Positions 44,649-53,620 of a stretch of 64,000 bases of DNA are shown here, one piece after another. Source of the DNA: Enhygromyxa salina (GTDB lineage: Bacteria > Myxococcota_A > Polyangia > Nannocystales > Nannocystaceae); assembly GCF_002994615.1 (NCBI RefSeq), contig NZ_PVNK01000015.1, positions 41,218 through 105,217 of the forward strand, written 5' to 3'. The position numbers and the translations under genes are program-made. Within the stretch, counting starts at the first letter, position 1. Each line of letters starts with the position of its first letter. The notes beneath the pieces are model-generated. The model did no database searches, was not told the origin of the DNA, and worked only from the letters and a program-made list of their open reading frames with translations.

Positions 44649-47450
44649 ATGACCGACGAGACACACGACGACCGCGCCACGGCGAGGGCGGTGCGGGTCC
44701 TGCTCGGCCTGGTCCCGGCTGTGTTCGTGCTCGGGTTCGCCGGGTGGTTGCTGTGGCCGGTCCCGGCCGGGGTCATGCCGCTGTCGGCCGACCACACCGT
44801 GCACCTGACCCGGATCGCGCTCACGGCCGAGCGCCTCGGGAGCACGGGCTCGCTCTCGGGCTGGGATCCGACCTGGTTCTTCGGCTTCCCCCTCGGTGAG
44901 CTCTACCCCCAGCTCGGCGATCTCCTGATCATCGCGATCCACGCCCTCGGGCTCGGCGCCCTCGACTGGCCCTCGGCCTACGCCCTCGGCTTCTACCTGG
45001 TGTTTGCGATCCAGGGCCTGGTCTTGATCCGGGTCGGGCGGCTGTTCGGCTTCGGCCCGTGGCCGGGCCTGATCGCGGCGCTGCTGATGCTGGTCGACGC
45101 CGGGTTCACCCGCGAGGGCGGCTGGATGTACACGGTCTACTTCGGCGTCTGGCCCCAGGCGCTGGCGACGAGCCTGGCGTGGCTGGGCCTCGGCGAGCTC
45201 GCGCGGGCGCTGGGCTGGCAGCCAAGCCAGGTCCTCGCCGCCCGCGACCCCGAGCGCGGCGCGCCGAGCAAACCGAGCCCCGACGCGGCCACCCGCGCGA
45301 CGCTGGCGGCCGGCCTGTGCTTCGGCGCGGCCTTGCTCGCCCACCCGATCGCGCTCCCGACCCTGGCGATCGGCGGGCTGTTGCTGATCGTGACCCTGAT
45401 CCCGCGCGCGCCCGTCGACTGGCGCTCGGGCCTGGCCCGCTGCGTGCTCGCGGGGCTGATCGGCGCGCTCCTGGCCGCGTGGTGGTGGGTGCCGATGCTC
45501 CAGCACAAGGCGTGGATGGCCAGCTACGGCTGGCTGTTCGCGCCGCTCGAGACCATGACGCGCTGGCTGGTCGAGGACGGGCGCTGGGCCCAGCGGATGC
45601 CCGCGGCGGTCGGCTTCGTGGCCCTCGGCGGGATCGTGCTCGCGGCCCTCGGCGCCGGTCGGGTCGCGCGCTTCGTCGCCCTGTTCACCCTGGTCCAGTG
45701 GCTGCTCGCCAGCTCCGACCTGTTCTGGCAGCTGCGCCTCGATCGCTTCAGCGAGGGCTTTACCCACATCCAGTACCAGCGCTTCTTGATCGGCGCGAAG
45801 CCGGGGCTGTTCCTGTGCGCGGGGCTCGCGATGATCGCCCCGGCCGGGTGGGCGCGGCGGCTCTTCGTCCGCCGCGAGCAGCTGCGCTGGCCCGAGCGCC
45901 TCGCCGGCCTCGCCCGCCTCGCCCGACCCAACAAGCTCGCGATCGTCGGGGCCCTCGCGCTCGCGCCGGTCTCTGCGGCCCTCGGCCTGTGGCTGCTCGA
46001 CGACTCCCGGGCGACGATCGCCGAGTACGAGGTCGGCGCGGTCCAGACCGAGCGGATGCCCGGCGACCCCGAGTTCGAGGCCGACTACCAGGCCTTCCTG
46101 GCCTGGGCCCGCGAGCAGTGGGACGCGCGCGAGCACGACTACCGCATCGCCGTCCGCGACCACCGCAACCGCCACCTGTTCATGGACGCCCCGGTCTGGA
46201 CGCGCACGCCCCAGTACAAGCTGGGCTTCACGCCCGGCGACAATTTCGTGCACAAGCCCGAGACCGGCCAGCGCGAGCTGCTCGACAAGCTCGGCGTGCG
46301 CTTCATCGTCGCCCTCGACCGCGGCCGCGCCCGGCCCCGGCGAGGCGAGGTCGCGCGCTTCGGCAAGATCCACGTGCGCGAGCATCACGGCGCCGCCCGG
46401 GGCATCGCGTGGCTCGAGGGCGGCGACGGCGAGCTCGAGCTGCTCGACGCCGACCTCCGCGGCGGCCTCGTGCGCGTGCGGGTCAAGGGGGTCGACGAGG
46501 GCGCGCGGGTCGTGTTCGGGATCGCCGGCTACCCGCGCTGGCAGCTCACCCTCGACGGCGAGCCGCTCGAGTGGGTCGAGGATCCCGTCCACGGCGACGC
46601 CGCGCCGATCAGCCTGGCCGCGCGCGAGGCTGGCGAGCTCCGCGGCGGCAAGGCCGGAGGCGACGACGGGACCGAGCCGACGCTGATCGCCGCGGAGCTG
46701 CCCCCGGGGACCGACGGCGCCGTGCTCGAGCTGCGCTACCTGCCCCGCAACGGCCTCGAGTGGCTGGCCGAGGTCAGCTCGCTCCTGACCTGGCTCGGCC
46801 TCGGGATCGCCCTGGCCGGCCGCGGCGCGCGAAGCTGGGGTCCGCGCGCGCGCGAGCGCCTCGCGGGCCTCGAGCAGCGCGTGGCTCGGGCGCTGCACCC
46901 CCTCACGCTGATGATCCTGGTCCCGGCCCTGCTCGGGCTCGGCTACGCCCGCTGGCAGCTCGCGGCCGAGCGCGAGGCCAGCGAGCTGCTCGGCTGGATC
47001 GAAGCCGGCGCCGCCAACACCGAGCGCGTCGAGACCGGCCCGGTCAAGGCCGAGATGCTGATCCGGCCCGCGGTCATCATGCGCCCGCGCCCCGGTGAGC
47101 CGGCCGTCATCGAGCTCGAGCTCGACGAGCTGCCCGAGCACCTCGACGGCTGGATCGGCATCGACGACGACCAGGCCAAGAGCCCCGGCCGCTGGGCCCA
47201 CCACGAGCTCAGCTTCGAGGTCCGCTGGAGCGGCAGCTCCGAGGCCCAGTGGTTCGAATTCATGCGCGTGCAGGTGCCCCACGAGGCCAGGCGCATCGAG
47301 TTTCACCAGCACACGGGCACGCTCTCGCTGCTGCCGGTCTACCTCCGCGTCACCGCCTTCGCCGACGGCAAGCGGCTCCCGCGGCTCGGCCTCAACCTCG
47401 AGCTCCAGCAGCAGCCGCGGTCCAATCCAGACGACGACCCCGCGCCCTGA
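44649..47450 (+). CDS. Large polytopic membrane protein, GT-C/PTPS-related type
   Basis: 933 residues. About ten hydrophobic segments fill residues 18-460, with an external region from about 460 to 720 and further hydrophobic segments near 715-735 and 755-770, then a soluble beta-rich end. The first loop has SADHTVHLTRIALTAERLGSTGSLSGWDPTWFFGFPLGELYPQLGD, the pattern of the 6-pyruvoyl-tetrahydropterin-synthase-related membrane proteins, which have a GT-C-like fold. It may transfer sugars or act on lipid-linked glycans. TATCAT lies 19 bases upstream of the ATG. It converges with the ATP-grasp-like gene, 8 bases between the ends. Confidence 0.7.
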   Translation: MTDETHDDRATARAVRVLLGLVPAVFVLGFAGWLLWPVPAGVMPLSADHTVHLTRIALTAERLGSTGSLSGWDPTWFFGFPLGELYPQLGDLLIIAIHALGLGALDWPSAYALGFYLVFAIQGLVLIRVGRLFGFGPWPGLIAALLMLVDAGFTREGGWMYTVYFGVWPQALATSLAWLGLGELARALGWQPSQVLAARDPERGAPSKPSPDAATRATLAAGLCFGAALLAHPIALPTLAIGGLLLIVTLIPRAPVDWRSGLARCVLAGLIGALLAAWWWVPMLQHKAWMASYGWLFAPLETMTRWLVEDGRWAQRMPAAVGFVALGGIVLAALGAGRVARFVALFTLVQWLLASSDLFWQLRLDRFSEGFTHIQYQRFLIGAKPGLFLCAGLAMIAPAGWARRLFVRREQLRWPERLAGLARLARPNKLAIVGALALAPVSAALGLWLLDDSRATIAEYEVGAVQTERMPGDPEFEADYQAFLAWAREQWDAREHDYRIAVRDHRNRHLFMDAPVWTRTPQYKLGFTPGDNFVHKPETGQRELLDKLGVRFIVALDRGRARPRRGEVARFGKIHVREHHGAARGIAWLEGGDGELELLDADLRGGLVRVRVKGVDEGARVVFGIAGYPRWQLTLDGEPLEWVEDPVHGDAAPISLAAREAGELRGGKAGGDDGTEPTLIAAELPPGTDGAVLELRYLPRNGLEWLAEVSSLLTWLGLGIALAGRGARSWGPRARERLAGLEQRVARALHPLTLMILVPALLGLGYARWQLAAEREASELLGWIEAGAANTERVETGPVKAEMLIRPAVIMRPRPGEPAVIELELDELPEHLDGWIGIDDDQAKSPGRWAHHELSFEVRWSGSSEAQWFEFMRVQVPHEARRIEFHQHTGTLSLLPVYLRVTAFADGKRLPRLGLNLELQQQPRSNPDDDPAP

Positions 47451-47458
47451 GCCCGGGG

Positions 47459-48985
47459 TCAGGTCATGATCTCGCGGATCAGCGCGTCGTCGTCGTTGAG
47501 CGACTTGAACAGCTTGGTCCGCAGCGTGCCCCTCTTGTTGATCAAGCGCTGGGCCATCTGGTCGATCGCCAGGGTCGAGAGCACGGTCTGGATGTAGGCC
47601 TCGATCAGCTCGTCGATCCCGACGCCGAGGGCGTTGAAGTCTTTGCGGTCCATCAGCAGCAGGCGGCCGGTGTCGCTGTCCCAGCCGCCGTCGTCGCGCT
47701 TGATCGAGAGGTTGGTCCCGAGCATGTCCCAGCTCGAGTACTCGCCGAGCGTGGGCATCAGCGGCGAGCGAGCCCGGCGGGCGTAGATGACCAGGGGCCG
47801 AAACCCGCCAGGCCCGGCGCAGACCATCATGCGCAGGTCCGACACGAAGATCTTGGCCTTCTTGTTGGGCACGGTCCCGACGTGATAGAGGCGCCCGGCC
47901 GGCGTGTGCGAGCTCCACTGCGCGTTGCCGATCAGGCTCTGGACGATGAACCGATCGTAGCGCTGCTCGAGGGCCATGAAGGCGTCGAGCTCCTCGCTGC
48001 AGGTGATCGTGTAGACGCCCTGCCCGGCGTTGCTGTAGGGCACCTTGATCACCGCGTGGCCGCCGAGGCGCTGGACCCACAGCGGGATCTCGCGCTTGGA
48101 CACGTCATAGGTGGTCTGCGGCGTGCGAATGGCCAGGCCCGTGCCCATCAGCGTGCCGTTGTAGAAGTCGTAGGCCTTGGCCGCGACCATCTTGTTGCGA
48201 CCGCCCGCGAGGCACGAGATCACCGGGTTGAGGATCACCGTCTTGGTGTGGACCGGGATCCGATTCCACGGTCGCTGGGTCACGTAGCGGAACGCGCAGC
48301 GGATCGGGATCCAGGCGTCGGCGTCGTCGCGGATCTCGAGCACGCCGTTGACGAAGCGGACCCGCGCCTCGGCCTCGGGGCCGTCGGGGAACTCGACGAG
48401 GTGGACGTGCTCGTCGAAGAGGTCGGCCATCGCCGCGGCGTAGCCCGAGGCCTCCATCGGGTTCTTGTCGTAGATGACCGCGAGCTCGCCGGGCGGGAGC
48501 CGGCGGCCCCGGAGCATCGGCATGAACGCGCGCTCGAGGTTCTTGCGGTAGCCGAACTCCTCGTCGTGCTCGTCGTAGCTCGGCATCGACTTTTGGCCCG
48601 AGGGGCAGGAGTTGGTCTCGACGACGACCATGTGGCGGCGGCCGGCCTCGGTCGTGACGTGGAGCAGATCCGCGCCCGACCAGCGAAAGTAGCGAGGCTC
48701 GGTCTCGAGGATCTTGGCGAGGACCTCGGGCGCAACGCGCGGGTTGAGGTGGCAGTAGCGGCTGATGATCCGCTCGGGGTTGAGGATCAAGAAGAAGCGC
48801 ACGAGCGGGTGCAGCTGCGCGTTGAGGACCCGGGGGTAAAAGTGACGCTCGGCCTCGAAGCTGCCCTGCACGAGCCGCTCGTAGCTCGGCCCTCGACCCC
48901 CCTTCGCGGAGCTCGGGTCGGGCTGCGAGGGTTCTGCTTGGGGGGCGCCGACCGTGGGGTCGCCTGGCCTGCTCGTGTCGCTCAT
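47459..48985 (-). CDS. Probable ATP-grasp-like protein of unknown role
   Basis: 508 residues from the ATG at 48985 (MSDTSRPGD). The first 35 residues are disordered. Segments that resemble an ATP-grasp fold are [18 protein letters not shown], then [20 protein letters not shown], which looks like the Lys-containing nucleotide loop, and later [28 protein letters not shown]. The C-terminus is helical. ATP-grasp enzymes join carboxylates to amines or thiols; this one could make a peptide or modify a glycan, but the substrate is not visible. I do not recognise a named family. TAGCGT lies 8 bases upstream. Confidence 0.6.
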   Translation of the reverse strand: MSDTSRPGDPTVGAPQAEPSQPDPSSAKGGRGPSYERLVQGSFEAERHFYPRVLNAQLHPLVRFFLILNPERIISRYCHLNPRVAPEVLAKILETEPRYFRWSGADLLHVTTEAGRRHMVVVETNSCPSGQKSMPSYDEHDEEFGYRKNLERAFMPMLRGRRLPPGELAVIYDKNPMEASGYAAAMADLFDEHVHLVEFPDGPEAEARVRFVNGVLEIRDDADAWIPIRCAFRYVTQRPWNRIPVHTKTVILNPVISCLAGGRNKMVAAKAYDFYNGTLMGTGLAIRTPQTTYDVSKREIPLWVQRLGGHAVIKVPYSNAGQGVYTITCSEELDAFMALEQRYDRFIVQSLIGNAQWSSHTPAGRLYHVGTVPNKKAKIFVSDLRMMVCAGPGGFRPLVIYARRARSPLMPTLGEYSSWDMLGTNLSIKRDDGGWDSDTGRLLLMDRKDFNALGVGIDELIEAYIQTVLSTLAIDQMAQRLINKRGTLRTKLFKSLNDDDALIREIMT

Positions 48986-48993
48986 GCCCCGCG

Positions 48994-48999
48994 ACGCTA
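48994..48999 (-). promoter_or_regulatory. TAGCGT, candidate -10 hexamer for a leaderless mRNA
   Basis: On the minus strand TAGCGT is followed by 8 bases and the ATG at 48985. Confidence 0.5.
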
Positions 49000-49414
49000 G
49001 CACCCGACACGGCGCCTCGCTGAGCTCACTCGTCCATGCCCAGAGACTCGAGCCCGGACGCGGCCGGCGAGCTCGGCGGCGCGTGGGCGCCGAGGCTCGC
49101 GTCGGTCCACGCGGCGAGATCGAGCGCGCCTGCGGGCGGCAGGCGGCGCCGCGCCAACTCCAGCTCACGCCCGAGCGGCCGCTCGCGGCCCTGCGTGGTC
49201 GAGTCGCTGAGGTCGCGGGGGTCCAAGCCTTCTCGCTCGTCCCAAATCGAGCGCTGAATTGAAAAAGCTGAATGATTTAGGACTAGTACGAGCCGCAAGG
49301 CGAGCGTTTGGGGTGAGCGGAGGGGGCTTCGCCGCCGCAGCGAGGGGCCTTTTTGAAAGGCCCCTTGAAAACTAAAGGCCTGAGTCGAGCGCGCAGCGCT
49401 TGATTCAGGGCTAG
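49000..49414. other. Non-coding region with a repeat shared with 35.1 kb
   Basis: No convincing gene. The part 49245-49300 is A/T-rich. The part 49285-49412, read on the minus strand, shares the segment CCCTGAATCAAGCGCTGCGC and then CTTGCGGCTCGTACT with 35097-35145. Here the two pieces are separated by about 85 extra bases. Confidence 0.5.
49343..49365. terminator. 10-bp stem hairpin
   Basis: AGGGGCCTTT and AAAGGCCCCT form a perfect 10-bp stem with a TTG loop. It lies inside the segment that is extra relative to the copy at 35.1 kb. It could act as a terminator or be part of a mobile fragment. Confidence 0.55.
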
Positions 49415-49804
49415 CAGTGCCTGCTTCGGGGCCAAGAGACCTGCGAGTCCCACTTCGGCATCGGACAGTGCTGCGTGATCATGGGCGGCTACAACAGCCA
49501 GCAGTACGGCCAGTGCAACGGCGGCGGCGGCGACGGCTCGGTTCACTGGCGCTGGGACTCGCACCCCGACGGCCACGGCGCTCCGGACGACCTCCCGGGC
49601 GATGTCGTGTCGCCGGGCAGGTGCGGTGACATCCTCGGCAGCTTCACCGACGGATCTCCGCGCTCGCGCCGCGCTCGCGGGGTGTCGACACCCCGGGGCG
49701 TCGACACCCCAGGGTCGACCGCGCTCGGCGGCAGCCTGAGGCGTCGCGACCCCAGACCGCGCCATAATTTCGCGGACTCGGCCATGGCACCCCCCTCGCA
49801 GTGA
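49415..49804 (+). pseudogene. Fragment of a cysteine-rich protein
   Basis: A frame without a start reads ETCESHFGIGQCCVIMGG, then YNSQQYGQCNGGGGDGSVHW and DSHPDGHGAPDDL. It has normal codon bias and four Cys, as in a secreted protein C-terminus. A stop codon (49412) precedes it directly. After about residue 75 it runs into low-complexity Arg/Ser sequence made of palindromes (GGGGTGTCGACACCCC at 49679-49694 and a close copy right after). It looks like the 3' remnant of a gene cut by the repeat at its left. Confidence 0.45.
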
Positions 49805-49825
49805 CGAGGGCTTGGAGGACGCGCC

Positions 49826-50596
49826 ATGACCCAGACCATCCACGCATCCGGCCGCTCGATCACGGGCCGCCGCCGCCGCAACGAGGACGCCTACCTCGTC
49901 GATCCCGAGCGCCACGTGTTCGCGGTCCTCGACGGGATGGGCGGTGAGGCCGGCGGCGAAGTCGCGAGCACGGTCGCGGCCGAGGCGATCGCCGACTTCT
50001 ATCGCACGATCGCCACGGATCCCCAGGCGACCTGGCCCTACCCCCTCGACCTCGGTCGGACCTTGCTCGAAAACCAGCTCGACGCGGCGATCCGCCTGGC
50101 CAATCGCAGGATCCGCGCCCAACGCTGCGACGAGCTCGCGTCGATGGGCACCACGGTCGCCTCGCTGGCGCTGTCGGACGCGGACCGGTGCTGCGCCCGA
50201 CTGGCCGCCCTCGGCCACGTCGGCGACAGCCGCGTCTACCTGCTCCGCGACGGCTCGCTGACCCAGCTGACCCGCGACCACTCGCTCTACGAGCAGCTGC
50301 GGGCCGACGGCGTCCCGCTCCCGCCGCTGTCGGAATTCATCCACGCCAACGTGATCACCCGGGCGCTCGGGCCGAGCGAGGACGAGCGCCCTGAGCTCTC
50401 GCGCGTGAAGCTCTACCCCGGAGATCGCTTCTTGCTGTGCACCGACGGCCTCAGCGGCGGGCTCGGGTCGAGCTCGATCACCGAGCTCCTGAGCCAGGGG
50501 ACCGTCGACGAGGCCGCCGAGGCCCTGGTCGACGCGGCCTTCGAGGCCGGCTCGCGCGACAACATCACCGCGATCGTGGTCGAGGCCCCCGGCTAG
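49826..50596 (+). CDS. PP2C-family Ser/Thr protein phosphatase
   Basis: 256 residues from the ATG at 49826; GGAGG lies 8 bases upstream. PP2C motifs are complete: RRRNEDAYLV (Asp metal ligand), FAVLDGMGGEAGGE (Asp-Gly), MGTTVASLAL, LGHVGDSRVYLLRDG, FLLCTDGLSGGLG and GSRDNITAIVV. It is the soluble form without extra domains and should reverse Ser/Thr kinase signalling; a kinase of the matching type lies at 55968. Its stop codon is part of the 20-bp palindrome at 50593. Confidence 0.95.
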   Translation: MTQTIHASGRSITGRRRRNEDAYLVDPERHVFAVLDGMGGEAGGEVASTVAAEAIADFYRTIATDPQATWPYPLDLGRTLLENQLDAAIRLANRRIRAQRCDELASMGTTVASLALSDADRCCARLAALGHVGDSRVYLLRDGSLTQLTRDHSLYEQLRADGVPLPPLSEFIHANVITRALGPSEDERPELSRVKLYPGDRFLLCTDGLSGGLGSSSITELLSQGTVDEAAEALVDAAFEAGSRDNITAIVVEAPG

Positions 50597-50612
50597 CAGC
50601 CCGGGCTGCTAG
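50593..50612. repeat. Solo 20-bp perfect palindrome of the element ends
   Basis: CTAGCAGCCC followed by its exact inverse: the two ends of the 160-bp element joined without the middle. It contains the TAG stop of the PP2C gene. It could be a terminator, or a footprint left where an element was lost. Confidence 0.75.
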
Positions 50613-50632
50613 TCGAGGCCCCGTCCGCGGAG

Positions 50633-50638
50633 TAGCAT
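50633..50638 (+). promoter_or_regulatory. TAGCAT, candidate -10 hexamer for a leaderless mRNA
   Basis: TAGCAT is followed by 6 bases (CCCAAC) and the GTG at 50645. Confidence 0.55.
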
Positions 50639-50644
50639 CCCAAC

Positions 50645-51664
50645 GTGCCCGAGGGTCCCCCGGAGCCAGCGAGCGAGGACGCGAGCGAGGACGCGAGCGA
50701 GGACGCGAGCGAGGACGCGACCGCGACCGAGCCTCGGCCGCAGCCCCACGCCATGGTTCGAGTGATCCGGCCCAACGGCGCGGTCATCCTCCTCGGGCTG
50801 TTGTGCGCGCTCGCGGTCGTCGAGTCGATCGCGGCCTTCCTCGAGTACCGCGAGCGCCTCGACGAGCACGACTGGGACGCGGTCGGCCGGGCGCTCGCCG
50901 AGCACACCGACGAGCCGGTCATCGTCGCGAGCGAGTGGTTGGGCCCCAGCGCGCGCATGCACCTGGCCCAGACTCGAAGCTGGGACTCGCTGGCCTACCC
51001 GGATCTGCGCAGCTTCCCGCGCTTTTGGCTGCTGACCCACGCGCGCGAGCGCCCGTGGCACGCGGCGATGCGGGCCGAGCTCGAGGAGCTCCCCCGACCG
51101 GAGCTGCTCGCGATCCACCACATCGGCGAGCTGACCCTGCGCGAGTACCACCAAGACGTCGGCGTCGAGCGCTTCTCGCTGCTCGACTCGATCCGCGAGG
51201 TCCGCACGGCCCGGGGCCGATGCACGGGCAGCCACGGCCAGTGGCGCTGCAAGGACGGCCGCGTGGCGCTGCAGACCGTCGAGGTCGACTACCGCCCGCG
51301 GCGCTGCCTCGCGGTCGAGCTCGACGACGGCGTCATGGCCGAGGTCGAGCTCGGCGAGGTCGAGCTCGGCGACCGCATCCGCGGCCACGTCGGCTTTGGT
51401 GACTTCAACGCGCGCCTCCGGGCCGACCCCAGCGCACGACTCGAGCTCATGATCGATGGCGCCGTGGTCGGCCGCTGGGTGTTCAGCGACGATCAGGGCT
51501 GGGCCGCCTTCGCGATCGCCACGCCCCCCGGCCGCCACGAGCTCGGGCTGCGGGTGGGCACGAGCGTGGCCGGGACCTGGCAGCGCAGCGGCCACGAGCC
51601 CTCGCCGACCGACTCGCTGTGCGTCGAGCTGCGCGGCTTCGACGAAGGGGGGCGCCAGCCGTGA
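50645..51664 (+). CDS. Membrane-anchored protein of unknown function, partner of a GT-C enzyme
   Basis: 339 residues from a GTG at 50645. The first 30 residues hold four Ser-Glu-Asp-Ala repeats coded by 12-bp repeats. One membrane helix (about 45-65, VILLGLLCALAVVESIAAFL) follows, and the rest is outside the membrane: an alpha/beta part (about 75-190) and a beta-rich domain (about 200-335) with RIRGHVGFGDFNARL. The end overlaps the start of the next gene by 4 bases (GTGA), so the two are translationally coupled. It may assist that glycosyltransferase. No family is recognised. Confidence 0.7.
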   Translation: MPEGPPEPASEDASEDASEDASEDATATEPRPQPHAMVRVIRPNGAVILLGLLCALAVVESIAAFLEYRERLDEHDWDAVGRALAEHTDEPVIVASEWLGPSARMHLAQTRSWDSLAYPDLRSFPRFWLLTHARERPWHAAMRAELEELPRPELLAIHHIGELTLREYHQDVGVERFSLLDSIREVRTARGRCTGSHGQWRCKDGRVALQTVEVDYRPRRCLAVELDDGVMAEVELGEVELGDRIRGHVGFGDFNARLRADPSARLELMIDGAVVGRWVFSDDQGWAAFAIATPPGRHELGLRVGTSVAGTWQRSGHEPSPTDSLCVELRGFDEGGRQP

Positions 51665-53544
51665 GCGCGCCGCCGGTCCCCGAGCCCCCGCCGCCCAAGC
51701 TGGGCCTGACCACCCGCGTGGTCCAGGCGCTCCGCTCACCGCGGCTGCTCGCCGCCTTGATCGGTCTGCTGACGGTCATGACCCTGATGCGCGGCGAGAG
51801 CGGGATCGGCTACGTCCGCGACGAGGGCGTGTACTTCGAGGCCTCGCGCCACTACGCCGCGTGGGTCGTGCGCTGGCAGGCCGAGGGCAGCGAGGCCAAC
51901 ACGCCCGAGATCCGCGACCGCTACTTCGGCCTCAACCACGAGCACCCCGCGCTGATGAAGCTCGCGGCCGGGCTCAGCGCCCGCGCCTTCGCCAAGCCCC
52001 CAGCGCCCGAGATCGAGGCCGGGCTCGCGGCCGTCAAGGGCGAGCGCAAGCGCGCCTGGCGACGCGAGCTCGCGAGCGTCGAGGGTGGAAAATTCCCCTG
52101 GCTGCGCGAGGGCGCGGCCATGCGCCTGCCCGCGATCCTCCTCGCGGGGCTCGGCGCCGCGCTGCTGTTTGCGACAGGCCGCCGGCTCGGCGGCGGCACC
52201 CTCGGCGGACTCCTCGCGGCCGGGTGGTTCATGCTGCTCCCGCGCGTGGCCTTCCACGCCAGCTTGCACGCCTTCGACGTGCCGATCGCGGTCATGACCC
52301 TGGTCGTCGCGCTCGCGTGGCTGCGGGCGCTGAGCGACTGGCGCTGGGCGATCGCCATTGGGCCGCTGCTCGGCGTCGCGATCGCCGTCAAGCACAACGC
52401 GATGTTCCTCGGCCCGCTCCTGACCCTGCACCTGTGGGTCTGCCTCGCCCTGCGCTGGCGCCAGGAGGGCGAGCGCCCGCGCCTGGTTCAGATCGTGCCG
52501 CTCCCCGTGCTCAGCATGGCCGTGCTCGGCCCGCTCGTCGCGTTGTTGCTGTGGCCGTGGATGTGGGACGACACGATCGCGCGGCTCGGCGAATACTTCG
52601 CCTTCCACCGTGAGCACAGCTACTACAACATGGAGTTTTGGGGGCGGAACTACAACCGCCCGCCGCTGCCGATCGCCTACCCCTTCGTGATGACCTGGGC
52701 GACCGTGCCGAGCGTGCTGCTGCTGCTCTCGGGCGTCGGCTTGCTGCTCGCGATGCGAACGCTCCGCTCGCCTCGGGCCCTGCGTCACCTCGGCCGCTTC
52801 GGTGACAACCGCGGCCGCGCGCGACTCCAGCGGGTCGGCGCTCGGGCCCGTCGCCGACGTCGAGGGCACGATCCCCAGCCTGGCTGGCGGACGCCGCTGC
52901 CGATCTTCGACGGCCGCGAGGAGCCCCTGCTCTACGTCGGGCTCGCCACCTTTCCGCTGCTGTTGATCGCCCTGCCCTCGATCCCGATCTTCGGCGGGAC
53001 CAAGCACTGGTTGACGGCCTACCCCTTCCTGGCGCTGCTGGCCGCGATGGCCTGGGGCCGGCTGTGGTGGCGCGCGCGAACGCTCCTGCGTGCGTGGCCC
53101 AAGCTCTTGCGACGAGCGCCGCCGGTCGTGCTCGTCGCAGTGCTCACGCCCGGCGCGTGGGCGACCTTTCACGGCCACCCCTTCAACCTGTCGCAATACG
53201 CCCCGCTCGCTGGTGGCGCCCGCGGGGCGGCGGCGGCGGGCCTCAACCGTGGCTACTGGGGCCACGCGCTCGTCCCCTTGCTGGCCGATGAGGTCCTGCC
53301 CGCCGAGCGCGTTTATGTCCACGACGTTCACCGGCTCGCGATCACGCAATACCGGCGAGAGGGACGCTGGCCGAGCTGGCAGCCGAGCGGAATCGGGCGC
53401 GCCGACGCGGCCCTGCTGTTCCCGGAGAAGCACATGCTCAGCGACGAGATCATGATCTGGGACAAGCTCGGGACCGTGCAGCCAGCGATGGTCCTGACCC
53501 TCGACGACGTCCCGGTCGCGATCGTCTACCAGCGCCCGGACTGA
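51661..53544 (+). CDS. GT39/ArnT-like membrane glycosyltransferase
   Basis: 627 residues from the GTG at 51661, which overlaps the upstream stop. About ten hydrophobic segments. Loop 1 has GYVRDEGVYFEASRHYAAWV with an Asp-Glu pair, and later LNHEHPALMKLAAGL, the pattern of PMT/ArnT enzymes (PMT_2). It should transfer a sugar from a polyprenyl-phosphate donor to protein or lipid on the outer face of the inner membrane. A basic, Arg-rich loop (about 375-410) interrupts two helices. The GTGA coupling with the upstream gene suggests a complex. Confidence 0.85.
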   Translation: MSAPPVPEPPPPKLGLTTRVVQALRSPRLLAALIGLLTVMTLMRGESGIGYVRDEGVYFEASRHYAAWVVRWQAEGSEANTPEIRDRYFGLNHEHPALMKLAAGLSARAFAKPPAPEIEAGLAAVKGERKRAWRRELASVEGGKFPWLREGAAMRLPAILLAGLGAALLFATGRRLGGGTLGGLLAAGWFMLLPRVAFHASLHAFDVPIAVMTLVVALAWLRALSDWRWAIAIGPLLGVAIAVKHNAMFLGPLLTLHLWVCLALRWRQEGERPRLVQIVPLPVLSMAVLGPLVALLLWPWMWDDTIARLGEYFAFHREHSYYNMEFWGRNYNRPPLPIAYPFVMTWATVPSVLLLLSGVGLLLAMRTLRSPRALRHLGRFGDNRGRARLQRVGARARRRRRGHDPQPGWRTPLPIFDGREEPLLYVGLATFPLLLIALPSIPIFGGTKHWLTAYPFLALLAAMAWGRLWWRARTLLRAWPKLLRRAPPVVLVAVLTPGAWATFHGHPFNLSQYAPLAGGARGAAAAGLNRGYWGHALVPLLADEVLPAERVYVHDVHRLAITQYRREGRWPSWQPSGIGRADAALLFPEKHMLSDEIMIWDKLGTVQPAMVLTLDDVPVAIVYQRPD

Positions 53545-53620
53545 GCCCCTGCGCTCGTCGGGTCGGCTCGCTCCCGCGCGTGTCGACCTTCGGCTTCGTG
53601 CTACATTCTCGACCCCTTTC

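Noticed and set aside
43872..48080. A 1402-codon open frame on the minus strand
   Set aside because: It crosses several well-supported genes on both strands and has shadow-type composition.
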